From Streptomyces phaeoluteigriseus (GTDB lineage: Bacteria > Actinomycetota > Actinomycetes > Streptomycetales > Streptomycetaceae): a DNA stretch of 37,837 bases. Shown piece by piece: positions 1 to 8,137 of this stretch. Every line of letters begins with the position of its first letter. Position 1 is the stretch's first letter. Position numbers and translations under genes: made by a program. Location of the stretch: positions 1 through 37,837 of the forward strand of contig NZ_MPOH02000019.1 in NCBI RefSeq assembly GCF_001896135.2, given 5' to 3'. The notes below the pieces were generated by a model. The model saw nothing but the letters and a program-made list of their open reading frames with translations, was not told the DNA's origin and ran no database searches.

Positions 1-77
1 GACCGGGGCAAGTACGGGTCGAAGATCCACTTGATCACCGAACGGACCGGTCTGCCTCTGTCCGTCGGAATCTCGGG
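1..77 (+). pseudogene. IS5-type transposase fragment at the window edge
   Basis: The reading frame from base 2 encodes a DDE-transposase piece that includes a segment reading ITERTGLPLSVGISG. These 77 bases are exactly the reverse complement of the last 77 bases of the window and diverge at base 78, where no transposase frame continues. It is either a truncated IS copy or a shared end overlap left by assembly. Nothing functional can be encoded here. Confidence 0.75.
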
Positions 78-486
78 TGCCGATCCGCTGGGCTGCGAAC
101 CGGGTTGCAGCAGCTGTGCATAGATCTCGCTCGCAACATCGCAGATCTGCGAACTTTCGCCGGGACGGGTCCGCAGCCCTGCTGCTGGCCCCGGAACGAC
201 GGGCGCCGGCTGCATGCGGTGAGGCCGTGCAGCGAGCAGCTGTTGCTCACGCTGAACGTGCAGCACCCGTGTGCTGTCCGGGTCGTGCGATTACTGCGCC
301 GCACACCCGAACCCGAGCAGCAACCGGCGTTGCAGCCTTCATCCCAGGAGCAGCAACCGGTTGCGCAACGGACGCCGCGCGGTGCAGGCCGGGAGAGGTG
401 CAACGGCCGCCCTCAGGCCGGACCTGTGGGTGCCGGTGGCGCAGCAGCTGCTCGACGTCGGAGGGCACTTTTGGCTCGTTCGGCGG
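78..486. other. No recognisable gene; three GCAACCGG-type palindromes
   Basis: I see no convincing protein gene in this stretch; the open frames look like high-G+C chance frames. It does hold three related palindromes: GCGAACCGGGTTGC at 95-108, GCAACCGGCGTTGC at 320-333 and GCAACCGGTTGC at 353-364. They may be protein-binding sites, but with three copies this is only suggestive. Confidence 0.4.
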
Positions 487-759
487 CTAGACCTCGATGT
501 ACGCGACGACCACGACGGTGCGCAGTACGGTGACGAAGTACAGGACGCGGACGGCTTCGACTTCGTCGGTGTACTGGCGCAGCTGAGGGCCGGCGGTGTC
601 GCCGGGGATCGGCTCGCCGATCCCCGGGTCGACGGAGATGACGACCAGGGCGCGGTCCAGGGCGTGGATGGCCGCCTCGCTGGTGAGGTTCTCCAGCTGT
701 TTGGCGGCGGAGTCGGAGAAGGCGATACGGGCGCGCCGCGGGCCCTGCTGCGGGGGCAT
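487..759 (-). CDS. RelE/ParE-family toxin
   Basis: The 90-aa protein starts MPPQQGPRRARIAFSD and ends in a hydrophobic strand RTVVVVAYIEV. Its pattern of an N-terminal strand, two helices, a middle motif with GEPIPGD and LRQY, and a VRVLYFV strand fits the RelE/ParE fold of type II toxins, which either cleave mRNA at the ribosome or poison gyrase. The start is fixed by translational coupling: the antitoxin stop and this ATG overlap as TGATG (757-761). The frame is open much further upstream, but that part is antisense-like filler over the antitoxin gene. Toxin class (RelE versus ParE) cannot be settled by eye. Confidence 0.72.
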   Translation of the reverse strand: MPPQQGPRRARIAFSDSAAKQLENLTSEAAIHALDRALVVISVDPGIGEPIPGDTAGPQLRQYTDEVEAVRVLYFVTVLRTVVVVAYIEV

Positions 760-992
760 CAGGCGACGGCCGGGCGCTGGGCGGCGAGCCGGGCGAGGTG
801 GGCCTCGCGCAGCTCCTCCCACGGCGTGCAGTCCTCCACCGAGGGCAGGCCGTTGGTGGCGATGTCCTCCAGGACGGCGGCGAACTGGTCGGCGCTGGCG
901 CGGGTCTTGGCCGCGTACGCGCGCAACCCGTCGGCGGCCGCGGGCTCCAGCTGCTGACGGGCGTGGTCGGCGGGGGCCGGCTGTTCGCTCAT
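759..992 (-). CDS. Putative antitoxin of the adjacent RelE/ParE toxin
   Basis: The 77-aa protein (MSEQPAPADHARQQLEP...) is predicted to be helical and acidic to neutral, with the segment TRASADQFAAVLEDIATNG in the middle and LREAHLARLAAQ at the end. I do not recognise the family. The role is inferred from position: it lies directly upstream of the toxin, overlaps its start codon by one base, and has the usual antitoxin size. A GGAG ribosome-binding site lies 6 nt before the ATG. The C-terminal half would be the toxin-binding part by analogy. Autoregulation is expected for such pairs, but I see no clear operator in 993-1216. Confidence 0.6.
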   Translation of the reverse strand: MSEQPAPADHARQQLEPAAADGLRAYAAKTRASADQFAAVLEDIATNGLPSVEDCTPWEELREAHLARLAAQRPAVA

Positions 993-1216
993 CGAGGGCT
1001 CCAGGGGGCAGAACTGGCGTCTGCTTCAACGGTATCGGCCGCCCCCGGCCTTGGGGACCACTCCGGACGAACCCGGCCGCACGAGGGTGCAGGTCTCGAT
1101 CCACGGCCGCATCCTAGAAGCGGGGTCTGACAGTCCCTGCCTCACCGGCCCGGCAAAGCCAGAAGCAGCGGCAAGGACCCGAACCCAGAAGGCGGTTCGG
1201 CCCCTCGCTGAGAGAT

Positions 1217-1777
1217 CTACAGGTCGAACTCCAGGTCCAACACGTCATTGATCTGCACTTCCCGGAGAGAGCCGGCGCGGCGGCCGCTGTCCTGGAAGTA
1301 CACCTCCTTGAGCGCTTCGGCAGTGAGCTCGCGCAGCCGGTCGTCGCTGGCTCCCTGCTGCTGGGCGTCGAAGAGCCGTGCGGCGTGCTGCGGGGGCAGG
1401 GCGACGGTGAGGTGCCGGATGCGGTCCTCATCCGTCGTCTCCATGGGCGCTCTGGCGTACCCGAGACGGGCGTGGACGTCGATGACGATGCCGCCGGTGG
1501 TCGCCGCCTTCTCGCGGGCCCTGGCCCGGATCTGGGGCTGCCAGCGCTTCTTCACCTCGCGCTCCAGGCGTGCCGCGAGGTCCGGGCGGGGCTTTTTGAT
1601 CTGGTCCTTCACGTACCGTTCGACGGTGCGCTGGGAGATGCGCAGCAGCTGGGCGACCGGCTTTGTGCCGCCCAGCTGCTTGACCAGGTACCGCATCTGC
1701 GGGCCCGCGCTTTTGGGCGCCGGGCGGGTGAATGCCTTCTGCACCGCGGCTTCCAGGCCGTCCCCGAACAGGCTCAT
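1217..1777 (-). CDS. tpg: Telomere-protecting terminal protein Tpg
   Basis: This 186-aa protein (MSLFGDGLEAAVQKAFTRPAPKS...) has the length and signature segments of streptomycete Tpg: QMRYLVKQLGGT, SQRTVERYVKDQIKKPRPDL (a helix-turn-helix-like region near residues 38-62), TTGGIVIDVHARLG, and RIRHLTVALPPQHAARLFDAQQ. Tpg becomes covalently attached to the 5' ends of linear chromosomes and plasmids and primes filling of the 3' overhang at telomeres. The gene follows tap by 12 bp, with GAGAAGG as ribosome-binding site inside the gap, so the two are one transcription unit. It appears intact. The finding implies a linear replicon, although the telomere itself is not in this window. Confidence 0.93.
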   Translation of the reverse strand: MSLFGDGLEAAVQKAFTRPAPKSAGPQMRYLVKQLGGTKPVAQLLRISQRTVERYVKDQIKKPRPDLAARLEREVKKRWQPQIRARAREKAATTGGIVIDVHARLGYARAPMETTDEDRIRHLTVALPPQHAARLFDAQQQGASDDRLRELTAEALKEVYFQDSGRRAGSLREVQINDVLDLEFDL

Positions 1778-1789
1778 CGTCGCCTTCTC

Positions 1790-4044
1790 CTACTCTCCGT
1801 TGTCGGCGTCGGTGACGGTGCCGTCCTTGATGTACCGGGCGAGGTTGAGCTCCGGGGCGTTGAACCGCTCGCGTACCTCTTCGCCCCACAGGACGGACTG
1901 GGTGCCCTCCCACTTGACCAGGCCCGGGTTGATGCCGAGCTTGAAGCCGCCGGGCAGCGGCTTGCCGTCACGGTAGGGCAGGAAGTCCAGCGGTGACGGT
2001 CCGTCGGCCGCGTAGACGACGCAGTCCGAGAGGACCGCGACCGGGTAATGGCCGGTGAACGCCGCATGCTTGACGATCTTGCGGTGCAGGTTGATCCGGG
2101 TGCGGGAGATGACCGCCGCGCGGATGTCCGGCCGCCAGGTGGGCCGGGCGAGGGCCCGCCACGGCTGCCCGGGCTTCCAGCCCTCACCGCGCGGGCGTTC
2201 GCGCAGCTTGCCCAGGCCGCCCTTGACCGTCGCCTTGACCGCGGAGACGACGATCGCCAGCTCCGGGTCACCGCTCTTGTAGTCGTCCATCGCGGCGAGG
2301 AAGTCGGCCGGCGACAGGTCTGCGTGCACGCCGAGGTCGGCCATCGTGGCGAGGAAGGCGTCACGCAGCCGGTTGTACCAGCCGTCCAGGTAGCGGCCGT
2401 TCTCGTAGCGGACGTACGCCTCCAGCGGGCGCACCTCGTAACCGAGTTCCACCGCGTACGCCACGGTCGGCGTCGCATACCAGGCCGGACCCTGCGGCCG
2501 CTCGCCCGACGGCGTGAACGGGGAGGGCAGCAGACTGGCGTCCAGGTCCGCCCACTTATCCTTGCCGGTCTTCACCCTCGACAGATCGACGTGGGACAGG
2601 TCGACCAGCCACGAGCCGGGCAGCTTCGCATCGAACACCGGCGCCTTCACGTGTGTGGGCGCGCCGAGGCCGACGGCCAGGCCGTTGGCGCCGGCGGCGA
2701 AGGCCATGTTCACGTCGATGCCGACCAGGTGCCGCAGGGTGCACTCGGCATCCGTCATCGGCCGCGCCCAGTCGTACGCCTCCTCGAACAGCTTCTCCCC
2801 GGGACCGCGGACGTGGAAGCGCGGCAGATCCGCCAGGAGCGGGTGACCGTCGGGGGCCTCGCACGGCGCGCAGTCCACCGGGTCCTTCCCCAGCGAGCCG
2901 GGATTGTGCTCGGAGTGCCGCCTGCCGTGGGCGTCCGGCTCGGAGGCGCGGGTCGGCGGATGGAGAGCGGTCATCAGCTCCAGGCCGGTCACCGCGGTCG
3001 AGCCGCGCGGTGTCATCACCCGCGACGCGTACACACCCAGCACCCGGGCAAGGTCCGCCGGCGGGAGCTGTCCGGCGTGACCCCAGCTGCGGGGATCGAG
3101 CGCATTCCACGAGGGGATGCACAGCTGCACGCACTGGCGGTCCGAACCGGTCGCGGGGCGGTAGATCCTCGCCCACGGCCCCAAGCCCCGTTTGGTCAGT
3201 CTCCACTCCGCGCGGACCAGCTGCTTGATGACCTTGTGGTCTTCGGGGAGCCGCCCGGCATGGCGCTCCTCATCGGTGAGGGTCGCGGGGAGGCCGTAAC
3301 GCTTAAGCGCAGACTGGGTGAGCACCAGCAGCGGGTCGGCGTCCTTGCCCGGACCCGACAGCTTCGGCGCCCCGAGCTTCGCCTCACGCAGCGTCCACTC
3401 CACCAGAGCCGGCAGACTCTTGGCAGGCGCGTCCAGGACCAGGCCACCGGGGCAGTACGCCACCACCTGGCCGTCGTCGACGTCGACGACGGCCAGCGGA
3501 CCGTTGGCAAACCGCGGATCCGTGCCCCCCACCGGGCTTCCGGCGAGGGCCGCCTCCCTCGCCACCGGGCGGCGCGACGTCGACGACGGCCTGGCGGTAC
3601 GCTCCGGAGGCGTTGCGGCCTCCGGAGCAACGGCGACGGAAGCAGGCGCAGAGGCAGGCGTCTGGGTGTTCTCCATTGCCGTCACGACAGCGGCCTCGGC
3701 CACCGGTGCTCCGGCCGGAGTGCGGACTCCCGGAGCGGGGGCGGACTCGCCGGCGGACCCCTCGGGCACCGCCGCGTCCTTCTCGGGGCGGCCGGGGTGG
3801 TGGGGGCGGGGTAGAGCTCCGCGAGCTTGTCCAGCAGTCGGGCGTACGCGTCGCGCTCCGGCGGGCGGGGTTCGGTCTTGCCCGCTTCCCAGCCGGACAC
3901 CGTGGCCCGGCGCACCTTCAGTGCGGTGGCCACTTCGTCGATCGTCAGGCCGTGCGCGGCACGCAGCCGCTTGCGCTCCGCCGGCGGCGGCAGCACAGAC
4001 CGGGACGCCACCAGCGCGTCGACCGCGTCGAACAACTCCGACAT
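1790..4044 (-). pseudogene. tap: Telomere-associated protein Tap, frameshifted
   Basis: Tap binds the telomeric 3' overhang and recruits Tpg. The true start is the ATG at 4044 (MSELFDAVDALVASRSVLPPP), with AGGAGGTG just upstream. The first ~80 residues hold an XRE-like helix-turn-helix (LTIDEVATALKVRRATVSGWE). This frame runs into unrelated residues after LYPAPTTPAAP, while the rest of Tap (EKDAAVPEGS... to TVTDADNGE, including SGPGKDADPLLVLTQSALK and GIDVNMAFAAGANGLAVGLG) lies in another frame. Both halves join if one base is restored in the four-G run at 3785-3788 (C run on the coding strand). About 750 residues result, the family's normal length. The break could be a sequencing error, a real null mutation, or ribosomal slippage. 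The spurious N-terminus in the long frame should be ignored. Confidence 0.85.
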
Positions 4045-4086
4045 GCAACACCTCCTGAGCAGCACCCTAGCCCACCAACCGTGCAT

Positions 4087-4129
4087 ATCACGTACCGATA
4101 GGCGTAAATATCGCGTACACATGACGTAC
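4087..4129. promoter_or_regulatory. Three ATSRCGTAC boxes between tap and a divergent gene
   Basis: ATCACGTAC (4087-4095), ATCGCGTAC (4110-4118) and ATGACGTAC (4121-4129) are direct repeats whose starts lie 23 and 11 bases apart, about two and one helical turns. They sit 43-85 bases upstream of the tap start, in the divergent spacer toward the 4233 gene. Phasing suggests an operator, possibly for the helix-turn-helix of Tap itself. The role is inferred. Confidence 0.4.
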
Positions 4130-4232
4130 AGAGTGCGATTGCCGTAGGCATCGTTGTAGGTCCAAACTGATGTCGCAGTTCCCCGGGGACCCAGGGCGAA
4201 GCCGCATGCCCACCTCACCAAAGGAAGTGGAT

Positions 4233-4517
4233 ATGGCAGACATGACCGCCAAGGCGCGAGTGGCGGATCTTGTCATTGCGTACGCGGTCCTGGTCGATGC
4301 GACCAACGCATGCGACGCCTTGGACGAGGTGGTGGTGGCCTCCGGCAGTTGGGCTGCCACCAGGGATCTTCTCCGGACCTGCGGCTATCTCAGGGTCCCG
4401 CGGCGAGCTATGAGCAACAAGATCCCGGCAGAGGCAGTCGAAGCAGCCCTGACCAATCCAGGAACAGTTTTCCGGAAGCGCTTCAGGGCGGACACACCGT
4501 GGACACCCGCCATATAA
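4233..4517 (+). CDS. Hypothetical 94-aa protein divergent from tap
   Basis: I chose the ATG at 4233 (MADMTAKARVADLVIAYAVL...) because AAGGAAG lies 5 nt upstream; earlier in-frame ATGs at 4170 and 4206 lack one. The protein has a helical N-terminal half with VIAYAVLVDATNACDALDEVVVASGSW and ends in FRADTPWTPAI. No family was recognised. Its codon pattern (G/C-rich third positions) is that of a real actinomycete gene. It is transcribed away from tap across a spacer with repeated boxes, so it could share regulation with tap. Confidence 0.5.
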   Translation: MADMTAKARVADLVIAYAVLVDATNACDALDEVVVASGSWAATRDLLRTCGYLRVPRRAMSNKIPAEAVEAALTNPGTVFRKRFRADTPWTPAI

Positions 4518-5569
4518 AGAAGCCCGTTCAAGAGCATCGAGGCTGACCGTCGGTTACCCACCTGTTCCTGCCGCCCAGACCAGACACCCTGGCCCGAACA
4601 GCATCCATCGATCCCCGAGTCGTCAGGGCAGCCGGAGCGCGCTTCGCAGCTCTTGTCCAGGCAGCGGCCGGGACTGCGGGAGGGTGGTGCGGCCGGTTCA
4701 CATTGCTCGGTGTTTTTCCGGGGTGAGGGCCTGGCGTCGACTGCGGGACTGGACCGAGGCAGGCGTCTGGCCCCGCCTGCACACGGCCCTGCTGACCGAG
4801 CTGCTCTGCGCCGCCGGCGCAGAGCGCGGAGGCCGACGACGCGCAGCCGACACCAAACCGCCCCGATTCCCCGGCCGCACGCACCACCCGCCCCGCCCCG
4901 TCCCGCCTCTCTTCTTCAAGTCCTGGGCTGGGGGTGGGGGTGTGCAGAGGGGGATGTCGGGGTCCCGACCACAGCCGGAGAGGATTGGTGAGCTGCAGGT
5001 ATGCGGGCTGGTGCGGGAAGGGATGCGGACAGTTTTGGGAGGGGTGTCGGCGGGGATACGGCCCGGTCGACGGGTGCTGTCACATGGTGCCGGGTCGGGT
5101 GGGGTGGCGGCGTGGGCGGCATTGGCGAGGGGCGCGTGGGAAGAGTCGCTGATGCCCGCTGGCACTCCTGGTCAGCCCCCCAAGCCGGTGCCAGACTGGT
5201 CTTGGTGCCTGCCGCGTCTCCCCCGTCGTGGCAGGCACTGCTGCGTCCCGACGCTGCCGGGGGCTGGGCTCGATGGAAAGTTGCGCGCCCTGAAGGATGG
5301 GCCTGCGGCCATGACGCCTCCTGAGTGCGTCGTCTTAGCGGGCCGGGTACGCGCACATCTCGTCCGGGGCGGGCACCTACGAGCCTCCGCCACGGAACTA
5401 CCATGAGCCCAATCGACGACTCCGCCCCAAGCACTCTTGATGCGGCACCACCCGCGTCGCGCGCGCCCGATCAACAACGGCAGTGATCTTCGTTGAGAAG
5501 ACCTCATTGTGGTGGGTGTGGTTGCTGCGAGAGTCGGTGCACGCGAGCATCGGAATCCGGGGAGAAACA
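4518..5569. other. Gene-poor spacer with IS debris
   Basis: About 1 kb without a gene I can support. Several long frames are open on both strands, but none has a recognisable product apart from the transposase piece listed separately at 4714-4818. G-rich runs at 4926-4965 look like non-coding sequence. The stretch appears to be scar tissue left by mobile elements. Confidence 0.4.
4714..4818 (+). pseudogene. IS5-family transposase N-terminal remnant
   Basis: A frame here encodes a segment containing WRRLRDWTEAGVWPRLH followed by a helix ending in LCAAG. This matches the conserved N-terminal region of IS5-family (DDE_Tnp_1-like) transposases, where it precedes the first catalytic Asp. No catalytic Asp follows; the frame becomes low-complexity. 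It is a short decayed fragment with no start or end of its own. Confidence 0.55.
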
Positions 5570-5974
5570 TCACGTGTCCCTGAGGGCTGCGACGACCGGC
5601 GCCGATTCAACGAATGCCTGGAAGCCGGTGATACGGCCGTCCCGGACGGTCAACACGTGGACGATGGCCGCGTCGAATGAGCGACCTGATTTCCTGCCTC
5701 GACCGTGGGCGAACCCGACGGCGACGACCTGGTCTCCAGAGTCCAAGAACTTGTCCCACTCGATTCGACTATCCATCAGTTCCGATGTGGCTTGCAGCAG
5801 TTGCTGCAGTCCAGACCAACCCACGTACGTACCGCCATAGGGCAGGATCTCCGGCACATGGATACTGACCTGGGGGTCGGTCAGCCTCTGCAAGGTCGCT
5901 TGATCGGAGCGCGAAAGGGCCTCATACATCGCGATGACGACCTCTTTGGGACGTGTGGGCGGCGTGGCTGACAT
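5570..5974 (-). CDS. SnoaL/NTF2-like nuclear transport factor 2 family protein
   Basis: The 134-aa protein from ATG 5974 (MSATPPTRPKEVVIAMYEALSR...) has the SnoaL-like layout: an N-terminal helix with VVIAMYEALSRSDQATLQRLTDP, then PYGGTYVGWSGLQQLLQAT, then strands around VVAVGFAHGRGR and HVLTVRDGRITGFQAFVES. Such proteins are cone-shaped alpha+beta barrels acting as isomerases, cyclases or ligand-binding proteins; the substrate is unknown. GGAG lies 7 nt before the ATG, so I preferred it to the longer frame beginning at 6076. It stands alone, with no recognisable partner on either side. Confidence 0.75.
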   Translation of the reverse strand: MSATPPTRPKEVVIAMYEALSRSDQATLQRLTDPQVSIHVPEILPYGGTYVGWSGLQQLLQATSELMDSRIEWDKFLDSGDQVVAVGFAHGRGRKSGRSFDAAIVHVLTVRDGRITGFQAFVESAPVVAALRDT

Positions 5975-6652
5975 GACGTCTCCGCTCTCAAGGACCTCGT
6001 GGAACTGGAGGCTAAAGGCGCTGCTGCTCGGCAGCGTGTGCACCCTTGGTGAGTCAGCGCCTGATGCCACGACCATCTTGTCTCGGTTGCGTGCCTGGGA
6101 GCGTTCAACACGCAGGATGGGACGGCTGTAGCACAGCAGTTGCCGCCGCTGCGTGCAGGCCGCTGTCCACAGCCGAAGGGCTCAGAGATGCGTGTACGGT
6201 CGTGTGCGCCTGGGGGCAGGCCGGGATTGATTGGTGAGCGGAAGCCCTGGTAGGGACACGATGAGGTTCCCGAATGTCACAGGCTTTCAGTAGGCGTGGC
6301 GGGACAATCCTGCTCTGGATCATGCCTCCCACCAGGCCGCACGAACTTCAACCGCAGGCCTTCTCCTTCGAAGGGAGCCCATGCGTATCGGTGACCCACT
6401 TCCTCAACCCTGTTGTGGTGCAGCGCTCGAGGCCGCGAACCCTTCAAGTACGTCGCGGGGTGCACCGGGAGGTTGCCGGGGGGTACCCCTATGGGTTTGG
6501 TCAACCCGATCGGGCGGGTTGTGGGTCGTAGAAAGTGCCGTCATGGAGCATCGCGATGAGGACGTCGGCTCGTCGTCTGGCAGAGCAGTGCTTGGGTGTG
6601 GTGCTTGCCCGGACTGATCTTCTTATCACAGTAGATACCTCAGGCACTTAAA
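5975..6652. other. Spacer without supported gene
   Basis: I see no protein family here. A minus-strand frame at 6277-6504 (ending in a segment with HRYAWAPFEGEGLRLKF) has some protein-like character but lacks a ribosome-binding site and a recognisable domain. The right edge is the start of the IS at 6653. Confidence 0.35.
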
Positions 6653-7517
6653 GCGTGTTGCAGAAGGCCGCAGATTTGCAGGTCAGGGCCCGATCACGGC
6701 TGTTGTGATCACGCGGCCCGGGCAAGGTTGTGCACGTGCGCGACGGCTTGGACCGCGTGGTGAAGGCCGTCGCCGCGCTGTCGGCAGTCGCGGAGAATCT
6801 TGTAGTTCTTCAGTCGGCCGATCGCATGCTCGACTCGTGCGCGGACGCGGCGATGCTCCGCGTTGTCGGCTTCCCCGCCGGTCAGCAGGGGCCGGCCGGG
6901 TCGTTTGCGGCGCGGGACGACAAGGCCGGTATTGATGTAGGCGCCGTCGCCGAGCGCGGTGACCCCCTCGCACTGGTCCGGCAGGCCGGAGGTGCCCCAC
7001 ACGTGGGCATCAGCCTTGTCGCCCGGGGCCGGGCGAGCGGCGGCCACCACCAGACGGGTGTCGGCGTCGATGATGACCTGCACGTTCACGGAGAAGCGGT
7101 AGTTGCGACTGGAGGCGCCGACCTTGCGGTCGCGGACCGGGACCAGTGTGCCGTCCCCGATCCACAGCCGGTCCGCGGCATCGACGGGACGTGAACCCGG
7201 CTCGGGCGCAAGGAGGGGCCCGAGCCGCTGGATCACCCTGCACACCGTGGCCGGCGAGACCCCGAACAGCGGCGCGAGCTGCCGCATGGTCAGGTTCGTG
7301 CGGTAGTAGACAGCCACCACCAGCACCCGGTCAGCGAGCGGCAGACACCACGGCCGCCCGATTCGCGGCCCGTCGCCACCCCGCTCCCGCACCACCTTCA
7401 GCAACCGCTCGAACTACGTCATCCGCAGCCCCCTGAACGTCTCCACCCACAACGGATAAGCACTCAACACCCCACGTATACAAAAAGATGCCCTGGTGAC
7501 GGCCTTCTGCAACACGC
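6653..7517 (-). mobile_element. IS5-family insertion sequence (about 865 bp)
   Basis: The element is bounded by perfect 18-bp inverted repeats, GCGTGTTGCAGAAGGCCG at 6653-6670 and its complement at 7500-7517. TTAA flanks it one base outside each end (6648-6651 and 7519-7522), consistent with a short duplicated target. It contains one transposase gene on the minus strand. Size and transposase type match the IS5-family elements common in Streptomyces. The name of the exact element cannot be given without a database. Confidence 0.85.
6709..7470 (-). pseudogene. IS5-family DDE transposase with an early amber codon
   Basis: The expected start is GTG 7470, giving an N-terminus with LSAYPLWVETFRGLRMT, but TAG follows at 7414-7416 where this family would carry Tyr (MT-stop-FERLLKVV). 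Beyond the stop, the frame is intact for 231 residues with LPLADRVLVVAVYYRTNLTM, a helix-turn-helix (MRQLAPLFGVSPATVCRVI), the first Asp in WIGDGTLVPVRDR, the second in ALGDGAYINTG, and the catalytic Glu in RARVEHAIGRLKN. A TTG at 7404 could restart translation, so activity is not excluded. Confidence 0.8.
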
Positions 7518-7542
7518 GTTAAGGCGTGTATCCGAAAGTCGT

Positions 7543-7571
7543 TTGGTCCGCTTGTCGGACAGGCCTATCCT
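7543..7571 (+). promoter_or_regulatory. Probable promoter for a leaderless mRNA
   Basis: TTGGTC at 7543-7548 and TATCCT at 7566-7571 are separated by 17 bp. The -10 ends only 7 nt before the GTG at 7579, so transcription would begin at or next to the start codon. Leaderless mRNAs of this layout are common in Streptomyces. Confidence 0.5.
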
Positions 7572-7578
7572 CTGGCCC

Positions 7579-8004
7579 GTGATCCAGATGAGGCATGACG
7601 AGTTGCGTAGCTATCAGGTGGGACCAGTGCACGCGGAGCTTCGCGTGCTCACGGTGAGTGACGACCGTGAAAGCATGCTCGAAGGGACGCCGCACCTACA
7701 CCGTCGCTTTCGTCTGATGGGCATCGAGAAGGCGATGGCAGCGACGCCGCATTTGTATGTGCACGATCTCGACAGGATCCGAGCCGATTCGGACGAACGG
7801 GTCGAAGAGTGGCTGCCGCGAGAGGCGGTTCAGGCTCGACTGACGTCATGGTGGAAGCCCGCGGACATCGCAGAATTAGGGCATACGGAGCTCTCGGTGA
7901 TGTGGTTCCAAACGGCTGCGCAGGATCCCTTCGCCCACCTGGCCACAATCGTGCATCCACTGGACTGGGCTTCACTTGCCAAATTTGTCCCTTTTGGGGA
8001 CTAG
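7579..8004 (+). CDS. Hypothetical 141-aa protein
   Basis: I do not recognise the family. The protein begins (V)IQMRHDELRSYQVGPVHAE and contains HLHRRFRLMGIEKAMAATP, VEEWLPREAVQARL, and ends WASLAKFVPFGD; it is rich in Trp, Arg and Asp and has no signal peptide or membrane segment. I chose GTG 7579 because a -35/-10 pair places the transcription start there and no Shine-Dalgarno is visible for this GTG or for ATG 7588. It is convergent with the LAL regulator at 8138-10774. Its small size and soluble character would fit an immunity or effector-type protein, but this is speculation. Confidence 0.55.
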   Translation: MIQMRHDELRSYQVGPVHAELRVLTVSDDRESMLEGTPHLHRRFRLMGIEKAMAATPHLYVHDLDRIRADSDERVEEWLPREAVQARLTSWWKPADIAELGHTELSVMWFQTAAQDPFAHLATIVHPLDWASLAKFVPFGD

Positions 8005-8137
8005 GGCGTATATTACATGTGCCGTTACAGCCACTCATTGATAGCCGCTACGAGGACGGTCGAATCCTAGAATTTGATGTCGGCCCGCGAAAGCCTAAGG
8101 GATAGCCGCCCTGAAAGGCGTCACGCCATCGCTATTT

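Noticed and set aside
1..77. Terminal inverted repeat of a linear plasmid
   Set aside because: The repeat is transposase coding sequence, lacks the palindromes of Streptomyces telomeres, and its length suggests an assembly overlap.
271..1117. Long plus-strand open frames over the toxin-antitoxin genes
   Set aside because: They are low-complexity antisense shadows of the minus-strand genes, which have ribosome-binding sites and family features.
1110..1210. tRNA gene between tpg and the antitoxin
   Set aside because: Short complementary stretches exist, but no cloverleaf or T-loop consensus could be built.
2048..3814. 588-aa plus-strand open frame over tap
   Set aside because: Arg/Gly/Val-rich filler antisense to tap; no domain and no start signal.
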